Source of the DNA: Artemisia argyi
Taxonomy: Eukaryota > Streptophyta > Magnoliopsida > Asterales > Asteraceae
DNA: 64,000 nucleotides
NCBI GenBank assembly: GCA_030686995.1
Contig: CM060685.1
Location: forward strand, 122,446,823 to 122,510,822
Direction of reading: 5' to 3'
The first letter of the stretch is position 1; every line of letters begins with the position of its first letter. The translations under genes and the position numbers were made by a program. A model generated the notes under the pieces. The model was given only the letters and a program-made list of their open reading frames with translations. It was not told the origin of the DNA and did no database searches. Shown here one piece after another: positions 45,621 to 56,949 of the stretch.

Positions 45621-47598
45621 GGGTGGTGGCAACCTTGCGGTTTGCAAGGCTCGGCAAGTGTTGCCGATCGGCAAACACCATTGCCAATCAAGCGGCAAAC
45701 GAAATTCGGTACCTCTTGCGGTAGAATTCACCGATTCGGTGGGGAGGTTTTCAAGATATATGTTACCGTTTGGCATTAAATTGGAGGAGCGTGTATTGGT
45801 TTGAAAAAAATAAATAAAAAATAAATAAATAAAAAAATAAGTACATACAACATATTCTTTCAAACTCACAAACCAAATCAAACTCACAAATCAAATCAAA
45901 AAAACAATACACAATTTATTTAACCATGTCAATGTCTTCTTCCTCATCGGACGAGATCATTATTCCCCCGGATTCGTCTGAAGAATGGTTATCCGGAAGT
46001 ACGTTTGAAACCTTTTTAGCCGCAATCGAAGGTCTTGAAGATACGGCTAGCTCTACCGACACCCGTGGTTATGTCCAACGTTTTCGTGAAAAAGCATTAG
46101 AAACTCTTTTGAATGATTATTTTGTTGAACAACCCAAGTTTAACGAAAGTGTTTTTCGTGATCGTTTTCGTATGAGTAAAAATTTGTTTTTAAAAATTGT
46201 TGATGATATTGAAGCCCAATTCGAATGGTTTCAACCGGGTCAAGACGCGATGGGCCAAAATAAGTTCACGCCATTACAAAAATGTACATCCGCAATTCGA
46301 CAACTCGCAACGGGTGAACCTCCGGATAGATTTGATGACTATCTAAACATGGCACGAAGAACGTCAGGTTGTTATTTTAATTAAATTATTTCGTTATTAA
46401 TTTTTTTAATATTTCGTTATTATTTTTTTTTTAAATTGTTTTCGTTATTATTTTTTTTTATAATAGTTTAGTTATTATTTTTTCATTATATATTTCGTTA
46501 TTATTTTAGGAGAATGCCTTGATAAATTTTGCGATGCGATTATAAAGTTATATGGTCGAGAGTTCTTACGTAGGCCTACAAGCCATGACGTAGCATGCTT
46601 ATTCAATGTACATGAAAAAAAACATCATATTCCGGGAATGCTTGGTAGCATTGATTGTACGCATTTTGTTTGGCGCAATTGTCCTAGACACTTAAGAGGC
46701 CAATATAAGAGAGGTGATCACCAATACCCGACTATTATGCTTGAAGCGACTGCTTCATATGATTTGTGGATTTGGCATTCGTTTTTTGGTCCTCCCGGTT
46801 CAAACAACGATATAAATGTTTTGAATCAGTCTCCATTGTATGTTAATGAATGAAATGGAACGGCACCAAACAGTTCATTTTTATTGGGTGGAAGGCTTTA
46901 CAAACGTGGATACTATCTTACCGATGGAATCTATCCAAAGTATTCAACATTTGTTAAAGCATATCCGTATCCAACTGACCCAATGAAAAAGAGATTCAAG
47001 AAAGTACAAGAGTCTGCAAGAAAGGATATCGAACGAGCATTTGGTCGTCTAAAAGGAAAATGGATGATTCTCAGTTGACCTCTTCGAGCTATGTCGGTTC
47101 AAAAGATTCGCCAACTGGTTTATACGTGCATTATATTGTGCAATATGATTTTGAAAAACGATGGTATGGCAATATCACCGGTTCATATAATGGATCCGCC
47201 GGTAACTCCAGTTTACGATGATACTGTGCTACATGAGTTACTCGACGAAGATATCCATAATCGTCTTCGATATGATCTTACGGAGCAGGTAGTGGCTCAA
47301 GACTTATCATACCTCGATGATTAGTGATTTCCTATTTTTTGTTGAATTTATGTTTTTTTTAAGGATTATGTAATAATTATTGAATTATTATTAATAAAAT
47401 AGTTGTTTTTTATTTATGTTTTTTTAATTTAACTTTTATTATTGATATACATTTAATGCTTGATTAGGCAAAAAATTAGGCAAGATTGCCACTAAAAAAG
47501 AGTGTTTAGGCAAGATTAGGCAAAAAATGTGTTGAACAACCTTGATTGGTTGTTTTCTTTAAAAGAGGAGGCAATGTGTGGCAAGGTTGCCACCCCCC
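45621..47598 (+). mobile_element. PIF/Harbinger element, 1978 bp
   Basis: Imperfect inverted ends GGGTGGTGGCAACCTTGC / GGGGGGTGGCAACCTTGC with the 3-bp TSD TAA (45618-45620 and 47599-47601) typical of Harbinger. It holds one transposase gene. The Myb-like second gene of autonomous PIF elements is absent. It begins 17 bases after the MULE's last base. Confidence 0.88.
45926..47324 (+). pseudogene. Harbinger-type DDE nuclease (plant transposon protein), two TGA stops
   Basis: Exons 45926-46367 and 46510-47324 join in frame (TSG then ECLDKF). The N-terminus has a Ser/Glu-rich leader, then the helix-turn-helix-like region (FRDRFRMSKNLFLKIV...LATGEPPDRFDDYLNMARRT). The nuclease has LGSIDCTHFVWRNCP (first Asp), PPGSNNDINVLN (second Asp) and ERAFGRLKGKW (Glu), as in HARBI1/ALP1-type DDE_4 proteins. 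TGA codons at 46851-46853 and 47076-47078 interrupt it. All 418 codons are otherwise in one frame with no indel, so the inactivation is by point mutation. Confidence 0.9.
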
Positions 47599-47601
47599 TA
47601 A

Positions 47602-48657
47602 GAATTATGGGCAGTATGTTCATCAAACTCATCATATTTATATTAGCGTTACATTAACATTTAGCACATCATCAAACTTACCATCTTTTACGTGCTACGG
47701 TCACCACCAAATGATAGTACCCAGTCTTACAGCCTAGCATCTCACAAATCCAATATACGAACTAACTAGGGTTGAAACGCCCGATCTCAACTGAATTTTT
47801 TATATATATCTAAGTCGATACGCCATATCCCCATTTGGGGATACGCCGTACCCAATGCAGGTCAGTACACTCTCTGCTTAGAACCAATTTCTAGAAATCA
47901 TACTTGCACTTAACAAAATGACATAGAAATTTTGCAAAGAACTACTGAATATACATGAAACATTAAATATGCACTTTGCATGTCATGTACAAAAGCGGAA
48001 ATGTGTTTTTGGAGTTGTGTTAAACACTCCTTTAAAACTACTAAACATGACTAAGCCACAAAGCTTGGTACATAAACCAACATGACTTGTTTCTAAACTG
48101 ATAATACACATGTTTAGGGCATTTACAAGCTAAATATCAAAGTGGAAGTAAGAAACACTCGTCACCCATAACAAAAGTGTGACTGTTTCCCCCAATATTC
48201 GACATTTCTATGCTTCTAGCCCGAACCTTGCATCACGCACCTACAAGAGACATGAAAACGGTAAGTCTAAGCGACTTAGTGAGGGAAAAAAATTGGTCTA
48301 AACCACTATATACAAGGACAAGCATTTTCTAAATGCTAATCAACCCATTGTCCAAATGGGTCAAAACGTGCAAATATCATACTACCACTATAATATGTCA
48401 TTAATGACCTCAAATCCACTTTCTACACGAATTTTCTAACATAAGGAAGCATTGTCCAAATGAAACCCCCCCCCCCCCCACACACACACACACACAAAAA
48501 TTGTCCAAATATGTCAAAAATATCAAATATCATGATGACCGCCCATTGTCTAAATATAATGATGATGTCTATCATCACAAAATGCTATACTAAACATGAT
48601 GACTGCCCATTGTTTAAATAGGTCGAAACGTGAAATTTCCGTACTAACACTAATTAG
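47602..48657. other. Non-coding; possible part of an older LTR
   Basis: No gene. Contains ATATCCCCATTTGGGGATA, a perfect inverted repeat near 47828, and a C/CA run at about 48467-48496. Because solo LTR 2 splits it from 52305-54221, both sides may be one older element, but this could not be shown. Confidence 0.4.
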
Positions 48658-49667
48658 ACTACTAATGAGTGATTAATCACACATCCTTTTTAGGCCTTAA
48701 TTCAGACAAAAAATATCAAATACTAACCAAATATGCCAAGAGAATGTGTGTTTTTTGTATTTGTGTATGTGCAGGTACGGATATGTGTAAAATGAACAAA
48801 AACGAAGCCAAAACCGACAAAAACGAGCACGAGAATGGAAAAAGGTCAAAAGCCGGAGCCGGAGAAGCAAAATGACAAAAGAAAGCTCAAATTTTCAATA
48901 GAAGTCCTCAGGAATTCATCAAAGTACAAATTTGGTCCCTGGTCAAAGTTTGAGAATTTGGCAACTTCAGTCCCCGCACTTTCAGAAACTGACAAAATTG
49001 GTCCCTCGAAGTAATAATTGAAGAAAAGTCAATATTGGTCCTTCATGAATTGAATAAAGTCAAAAAAGGTCCTTGGAAGTTAATTTTAAGGAATTACAGA
49101 TTTGGTCCCTATGGTTTGCGAAATTACAACATTGGTCCTTTGCTAAAACTTATTACTACTTAGTAATAAAATCTGATATACACCTTAAAGTCCAAAATAT
49201 TTACAACCCAAAGCCCAAAACAAAACACAAGCCCACCTCCTAATTAATCCTACCCGGTCCATTCCAACTTACCCCGGTCAAACCTTTCAATACCCAGTCA
49301 ATGCATCCCTTAATAAAAAAAATACCCCAACTTTACCCGCCCCCCAATTTTATACGCACCCAGAAATAGTTACTATTCCTTAGAACCCTAAAATCACCGT
49401 ACCATCAAATTAACCCTTGTGAAATATAATTACCCAATCATTGGAGTTCTAGAAGGTGTCAGGGCATGTCAGGAGGAATGACACGTGGTCTAATAGCCTC
49501 ACACACGGAGGATTACAAATCAAAGGGCACATGATCCAAGGGTCGTGTTTGATTATATGTAACTGGAAGCATGATCAATGGCTGAGAAGGACGCAAACAA
49601 ATACAAATTGCACCTCGGATTGATGACTTGGCAGACTAGAAGGATCCCAAGCTCCCTGCTCTTCAAG

Positions 49668-49675
49668 TATAAATA
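49668..49675 (+). promoter_or_regulatory. TATA box of solo LTR 2
   Basis: TATAAATA, same context (AAATACCC) as in solo LTR 1. An AATAAA follows about 110 bases later. Confidence 0.75.
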
Positions 49676-50164
49676 CCCTCCTCATGTCACAGATGTAGTG
49701 TGTAGTTTTTATGTTAAGTTTTAGCTGTAAAATTTCTTTGTAATCCTTTATTTGTACTCAAGCTTTATTAATAAAAATTTAATTTCAGTTGCATCTTATT
49801 TACTTGTCATTTAAATTTCTGCAAATTTATTTTATGTTGTTTAATCTTGCTTAAGTTTTTGTATCTACTACTTTTAATTTGTACTAGTTTTTCAAAAATT
49901 TATTGTCCAATTACTTTTAAGGTTACTTCTTCATAATTAAAAAAATAAATAAATAAAAAAAATAAAAAAAATAAAAAATATATATTTCAATTTAATCTGA
50001 ATTTAGTTTCAAATAACTTGTTTCTATTGATACAAACTTAAATCAGTTACTGTTTCATAAGTTTTTCTCAAAAACCAAAAGAGTCAACAAAGGTCAACTG
50101 TTAGCTTATTCCATAAGCTCAGCTTAATTGGAGGAGATTTGCAGCCATTACGGTGTCCATTTGG

Positions 50165-50218
50165 CCTGTCATAAAGACAGGCAAGCATAGTGAAACCCCC
50201 TCTGTTTTGCTGAGGGGG
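50165..50218 (+). other. Conserved LTR leader hairpins, copy 2
   Basis: CCTGTC/GACAGG and CCCCCTC/GAGGGGG stems with a following GTAAGT, as at 6790-6842. Confidence 0.6.
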
Positions 50219-52464
50219 TATTGGTTTTGTAAGTATTCCTTGATTTAAATTTAGTTCTGAGTCAATAGCTTATCAGTAGTTTATTTAATCTCTTATTGCT
50301 TATATCTGTTTTATTAAATAATTGCATATTAGTCTGCCTCATTTTATTATTTCATCATTGTTAGCTTTTGATTTGATAAGTACTGTTGCATTAATCTGTC
50401 ATATATGTGGACCTATATATCTGTGTTGTTTTGCATCTGAGATATGTGTTTCTAAGTATATTGGAAGTTACTAGATCTGTTTTTGCACCTAGGTTGAGGT
50501 TTAGATTTCATTTGGTTAAATCTGTGGTGGATTTTGGTTGAGACAGTCACCTTAAGGGGTGTTTGGTTCAATCCCATTGACTTGGGTCTTGTTGTATCCT
50601 GGTTGTTACTTAGTGGTATTAGAACTACAATAGGTTCAATAAGGTCAGGGTAAGTCACATAATCAGTAGGTTTACATTGAAAAGGTCAACTTAGTTTTCA
50701 ATTAGTAATATCAGTTAGTTTATAAGTAATTTAAATTGATTAAGTGTTAGAATAGTTGCATAAGTGGTTCATTTAGCTTAAGTTAGGATTATAATAACTA
50801 ATTTCATCAGTATAAGTAGTTTAAGTTCAATCCTAATTCAACTTGGTCAAAGTTTTCTTTAAAATCAAAAGGTCAAATTAGTTTTAATATCAGTTTTTTG
50901 GACAGATTTTTGTGAGCCTTTCTAGGGTTCACTTTTAGTTGGAAATACTTTTTGTTTACTGATTTGTGGAACTTAGAAGCTAAGGAATCAACATCAAAAA
51001 GAAAATCTCAAATTGGAACTTGTTTGCTTATTGAAAAAGGTGTTGGAAGTTGACTGCTTGAACTAGTATTCCCCTGCACATCAGTTTTTGAGACAATTTC
51101 TAGGGTGCTTTTAGAGTAGTAATTAAGATTTGAAATCACATTTGTTGGAGTATTTGTGTTCTCAGATTGTAAGTAAGTAGTTTGCACCCACAAGTTTGCT
51201 TTTCTAAGCTTATCTGCTCAGCTTATTTGGCTACTCAAGTTGAGTGATTGGAACTAGTATTCTGTTTTCATAATATATGGCTGCAAGTGCTTATTAGTGA
51301 TCAGTCTCTGAGTTTGATTGTTCATTTAAGCTTTATATTGCTGCTAGTATCTGTTCCAGTTGATATTTGGCTATTTGATTATTCTGTTTAGCTTATTGCT
51401 TATTTCATTTTGCTTATTGTGACTGTTTGTGCTCCATCCTGTATTTCTGTGTGTTATTTGGCCTAAGTTTTGTTCATTTAAGCTTTATATAGTCTAAAAA
51501 TTCATTGGGTTAAAGTTTTGGTCAACTGGTCAAACATTGCTTATTAATAAGCATTTTATATAAGCTGATTTTAAGCCATTAAGCACTTCCAGTGCTTATT
51601 TTTCGAATTTTATATTTTTCCTAGTTTCAAAATAATATTTTAGATTTTCCCTGAAATTTTCATATTTTTCTGAGTTGATTTGCTATTTTTCTTATTTAAT
51701 TTTCATTTTTAATCAATTTTAATTACTTTTTAATTACTAAAAAATCCAAAAAAATCAGAAAAACCCCAGAAAAATCCAAAAATATATTATAAAAATATTT
51801 TTAGTTATTTTAGAATTTTAGAAATTTATTTTGCATTTTTCTCACTTTATTTGCATTTTCTTTTAATTTTTAATTAGTTAAATTAGTTTTTAATTCATAA
51901 AAAATAAATAAAAAGTCAAAAAAATATTTTTCTTTTATCATTTTTTAATTTTTGAAAATTATTTTCAAGTCCGTAGGAGTCGTGTAGCTTAAAAGTCGCG
52001 TTTTATTTCGTACGTTAACGTTTAATTTACGTTTTAGCGTACGGTTTTGATTTTACGTTACGTTTCTAGTTGCCTTATTTGAATTACGTGTTTAGTTGGT
52101 TATTTGTGCTTCATTTACTATTTCATTAGTATAATCTCATTCAAATCACTTTTTACCACTTTCACGACACGTTTCACGAATCGGGAATTCGAAATTCCAT
52201 TCATCCTTCACACGGACTACGACCTCGGGTTATCCGTATTTCTTTGCGGATCTCTTGAGTAATACTATATTTATACTATAACTTGATTTTCACGAATCAA
52301 CTACTAATTTACTCATATCCAATTTTTAATTGAATTTCTAGTGTAAGGATGATATCTAATCATCCTAAGAGGACTATGCTAATCCATTTCACCACTTTTT
52401 CACTTTCTACAATGGCACGACACGTAGTCGTTTTGCTAATTATATGCGATGTCTGATAACATAT

Positions 52465-52815
52465 CAATACCTAAACTACAATTATACCATCCTACTAAAA
52501 ACACGATATCTAGTCATTATATTACTACTATAGTATTATGTGATACTTAATCATACATCTAAAACTAAGACGATGTCTAATCGTTAGTGCTACTACATTG
52601 TGATGTCTAATCACATTTCAACTAACTAGACAAGATCTAATTGTCATATCAACATATTGTGATATCTAGTCACTTTCTGCTAACTAGAGGATATTTAATC
52701 GTCACATATCAGATCGTGATATCTAATCACGCTCGACTAGCTAGACCTAATCATCACATATCATGTTGTGATATCTAATCACGTACTACTAACCAGACAT
52801 AATCGTCATATATCA
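52465..52815. repeat. Degenerate GATATCTAATCAC array
   Basis: About ten variants of GATRTCTAATCAC/ATCTAATCGTCA at 30-45 base spacing. Confidence 0.7.
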
Positions 52816-53082
52816 TATATGGAATTCCCATGGTGGAGTACTCATATTCGGCCTTCACAATCCTCTTGCATGGATGCAATCCGGGTATCAACATACTTAT
52901 ACAAGATATTTCTAATCCATCTCGTATCATAAGTGCATAAAGCACGGGTCATGCACATAAGACACTATAGAGGGAGTTTCCTCTTTAGCTTATCTAAAGC
53001 GCTCTAAATAACAAATGGCACCTCTCAAGTGCACATTTGACATGACTAATGATACTTCTTGTAAGTATCCTTAACTTAGCTA

Positions 53083-53340
53083 TTTTTCAGCAATATCTGA
53101 ATCTAACAAAACATATGATAATGTAATATTCGGCTATCTCCGAATCTATATAACATACCTAATTGCCAGCTATATCTGAATAATGAGCTAAACGTGCTAA
53201 CTTTCGCCTATATCTGAATCATGACATAAACTTGGCTAACATACGGCTATATCTGAATCATAATATAATCTTGGCAAACATTCAGCTATATCCGAATCAT
53301 GACATAAAATATAATGCTCAGCCATTTCTGAGTCTAACAT
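53083..53340. repeat. Degenerate GGCTATATCTGAATCATGAC array
   Basis: Seven to eight diverged units of about 40-45 bases built on CGGCTATATCTGAATCAT followed by ACATAA and TTGGC. Confidence 0.75.
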
Positions 53341-54019
53341 AAACATGGCATACTTCTGTTATTCTGTAATATATATCAATATATAAACATACTAAAATCA
53401 TGTTTAACTACAAAACATGAAGCTAAATCCGTTACTCACCTCTATTCTTGGTTTAGGATTCTGCTTGCTCCCCGTGAGCATCTAAATGCATAACAACATC
53501 ATACTAATACTCTCGAAATCTCTATTAATCATATAATTCATGAACTTGCTTCATGAACTAACTTTCATGGTTATATGAGGTTTTTATGGCCTTATGCCAA
53601 ACACCCCTAATTCTAACATAAACTTAACATGATTTCTACTAGTCATCAAACCATTATTCTAATACATGGTTTAAACATAAATCATTCATAAAATGATTCT
53701 AACATTATGTTTGATGATGAATAAGGCTAGGGTTTATAAAACTTCAATTTAGCATAAACCCTAAATTAACATAACATGAATTAGGGTATGCTTACTCACT
53801 AACCTTTGATGAGGTTTGAATCTAACGCTTAGGAACTTAAAAGAACTCACCAAAATACCAAACTAAAACCCTTGCACCCTCTTGGAAATTTTATTAGCAC
53901 AAATGGTGTGATAAACTCATTTCCCTCCAAAATCTCTTATGAGGCCACGTCCCAAACACAAATACATTTTTTTTTCTTTTTTTTGATAAAATTCTAGACT
54001 AATAAAGCTTATAATTCAC

Positions 54020-54057
<38 letters not shown>

Positions 54058-54303
54058 AAAAAAAAACAGTCCCAAAAGTGTCTTTACACCATTAGTCCTT
54101 TTTGTTAACTATTTGCATTGAAAATCCTTGTTTATGTTAAAAACTCGTGAAAAGACTTCTATAATATTCTAAAAGCAATAAAATATTGTTCCGGCTAATC
54201 TCTAAAACTTGGAGTGTCACAGAAGCAGCCTACAAAGCTAATATGTTAGCTTTTTTAAGATTTGGGATTGTCTTTTTACCTCTGTGGAATTGGGTTTACA
54301 CAC

Positions 54304-54647
54304 TGTTAGGTCACCATATTGATTTCACACAAACAAGAATGAGATAGATATAAGGATGGGATGAATATTTGAATAAGAGAATGATAAGAGCAAGAGTTTC
54401 CTTATGATTTCAAATAAACAACCAAGTTTTACAATAGCCTAAGACTTCTATTTATAGGTGAGGAGCTAGGGCAACACTCCTAGTCCTCCCTTCTTGGATT
54501 TCGTATGGGCTTTAAGGCCCATGGACTCATTGTCTTAAGCTTAGTAAACTAATAACATAACATAAATGAAAGTAACTAGTAACTTATGCAACCTATTATT
54601 ACAAATGACCGAGACTTGATAAAATAGTAAAAACTATGATCCCAACA
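54304..54647 (-). mobile_element. 3' LTR of Copia B (344 bp)
   Basis: Minus strand begins TGTTGGGATCATAG and ends GGTGACCTAACA; the ends form TGTTGGG/CCTAACA. TATA box at 54449-54456. It directly follows the PPT. Only one LTR is in view, so age and TSD cannot be judged. Confidence 0.85.
54449..54456 (-). promoter_or_regulatory. TATA box of Copia B LTR
   Basis: TATAAATA on the minus strand (CACCTATAAATAGAAG). Confidence 0.7.
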
Positions 54648-54658
54648 ATCTCCCCCTA
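54648..54658 (-). other. Polypurine tract
   Basis: TAGGGGGAGAT on the minus strand, abutting TGTTGGG of the 3' LTR; primes plus-strand DNA synthesis. Confidence 0.85.
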
Positions 54659-56949
54659 AGGGTCGGTCATCACGGTTGCTTGACGTCTCTGTCATTTCTT
54701 CATCTTTGACTTTCATAGCTTTAGACGTTTTTCAAAAATCATGAGATAAGAATCATTCATCGTTCTTTGTTCTTTGTTCTTTGTTGTTGTGATTGTGATC
54801 AAATAATGAAGTTGTCTGCCTTTCGTCACTTCCACGTCTGTGGTGGTAGTCCGCCATTCCAACATGCTCATACATCTTTGAATTCTGACTTATACATGCA
54901 CGTAGTCCCTTTCTTTCACTTAAGATCTTTAGTCTTTATACTTTGTAGATTCTTCTTTTTGGCGTACAATCTTTCTTTGAACTTTGTGTTGCGTTGATCT
55001 TTGAGGGAGCTTTTGTTGACTTCAAGATGTATGTATGAGCATGTGGAATTCATCGCCATGGAGATGATGTAACCCTGCATGTAAACAGTTAGCAATAAAA
55101 CATCCGGTACTTACAGATAAGGAATTAGAGATTGTCAACAGCATATTGTGAAGACTCCTTCTAACCCTTATCAAGGCCGTTCCCATGTCAGATACTCCCG
55201 AGGGAGCTTCCAAGACCTACTAAGTAGCTCAATGACTGGGTGAATCGCTGGGGATCACTCCACGACTGTAGACCGCTAAGAAACCACCTCAAACACTAAG
55301 CGTAACCCACAAGGAGTTACCGAAGTGACCTGCTGTCAGGGCTATTTGATGTTGACCCTGGCAGGATTTCCGTTCAATCATTGAGAAATACTTATGTAAA
55401 TTCTCTCATAAACGTTCTCGGCAGATTGCTAAGATCTGCGAAGGACTCGATAATTTACAGCTGGTGTCCATTGATGTAGAACACCAGTTGTAGAAATACT
55501 AACTGTTCCTAAGAGATCTTTGATGTATCTCATGGCTCTAGACTCGAAAAGTGCACACTTAGGTTTCCTATGCGGAGACTAGGGAGGGGTCTCCTACTTC
55601 AATATCAACCATCTCTAAGAGATAAGTCGATAGATTACATTGGTTCCCCGTGAGAATGAAACAAGCTCTTTTAAGAGAGCTTGAGTGGCTAGAAGGTTTA
55701 GTGCATTGCGTCACTGGGTCCATGACGGCTTTATCTTCAATACCGGTGTCGCCTTAGCAACAACCAGTAGCATACGAATTGAACCCGATGTCTGCCCTAA
55801 GGTTGAACATATGGAGGGCTATTTCTTTTCACCCTTTTTTTTTACATTTCTTTTTAATTCTTCAACTCCTTCTTTCCCTTTTCATTCTTTTCTCCTTTTA
55901 TCGTATCATACCTAAGGACTTCTACTTCTAACTATTGGTGATGTCCTTAGGTAGATCCCTCCGGCTCTGGCGGATCATAGGACTGTAATTCCTATCTTAA
56001 TCACCTTATAACTCCATGATTATCCGACAATAGCCAAGAAACCTTTGAAAATCTCTCAAAGTGTTTGTGAATTTCAAACATTTTGTTTAACACTTTGAGA
56101 GTTTTGTGTTTACTTTTGAAGAGCTCCCCCTTCACATGTGCTCATAAGTGTTTAAATAAATTTGCACATGCGGGTAGAACAAGCACTTTTTGAATTGATC
56201 CACTTTCAGTGAACCTGACCGATTCGAGACACGCTTACATCACTAGTTAGACTAGCTTGAAGTTATTACCCGGCCTGGTCAAATCCACAGAAAGTTTCTC
56301 GAAATGGTACATTTCTACTAAGACAAATCCTTTTCGAGACACGCTTACGTGGCTAGTTAAAGAGTTCCATTGTCAGCTTTTAGGTGACAACTAGCTCTAG
56401 TAACTAACTTGATGTTATTACCCGTCGAGAATAAGTCTTTTCGAGATTACTAACTTTTATGTTTCGTCAATTCCTGGGTCAATTCTGAGTCTAGCTCGCA
56501 TGAGGTTTGACTTAAAGCAACTTAGAACTTTCATATTTTAATCACATTCACTTTTTCTCCCCCTCAAAAATAGCATATGAGATGTTGTTTTTGATAAACT
56601 TTTGATTAAAATATGCTTTTTGAGTCTTATGGGGAGATATCAATCAAGAACTTTTGGTTTTTCAAACGATGAATTTATCAAGTGCTCCCCCTCAACAAGT
56701 GAATACTTATTGAGGTGAAATACTTGTCTTTTGAGCAGAATTATGAAAATCAGAAAATGTTTTATTAATTCTACTCAAAAGTAAGAAGCCTTCGCTCCAT
56801 ATATAAGGATTGAGGCACTGATGCGTACCTCAGGGTCCTTTCTTTACAAGAACAGGTTGTACACTGTTATGTGTGCACAAGCCATTATGAAAATAATTCA
56901 ATCAAATGAAACAATTGATATTGAAAAGTGAATAACCAAATGTACCAAG
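54659..56949 (-). other. 3' spacer of Copia B with PPT-like boxes
   Basis: No credible gene in 2.3 kb. AGGGGGAG boxes lie at about 56123-56132, 56556-56565 and 56684-56693. TTCGAGACACGCTTAC occurs twice (about 56224 and 56334) with similar flanks. Short open frames here lack any recognisable domain. Confidence 0.65.

Larger units (their letters stand above)
48663..52299 (+). mobile_element. Solo LTR 2 of the long-LTR family (3637 bp)
   Basis: Collinear with 5264-9921 without the nested insert. It starts TAATGAGTGATTAATCA (the first-base pair TG has become TA) and ends TTTTCACGAATCA. It is flanked by a perfect 5-bp TSD, ACTAC (48658-48662 and 52300-52304). TATA box at 49668-49675. Hairpins at 50165-50181 and 50196-50218. 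No coding sequence. Confidence 0.92.
52305..54221 (-). mobile_element. Probable long LTR with degenerate arrays (part)
   Basis: Read on the minus strand the right edge begins TGTGACACTCCAAGTTTTAG, a typical Gypsy (Tekay-like) LTR start. The other end is not found; solo LTR 2 interrupts the left side. Two arrays of diverged short units lie inside. An A-rich run is at 54028-54055. No ORF. Confidence 0.5.

Noticed and set aside
47602..54221. One long LTR spanning both sides of solo LTR 2
   Set aside because: The right edge looks like an LTR start, but no TG start with a GAAGC duplication was found on the left.
54767..55915. Short ORFs in the Copia B 3' spacer
   Set aside because: No domain, no splice or start context; they lie between the accessory ORF and the PPT.
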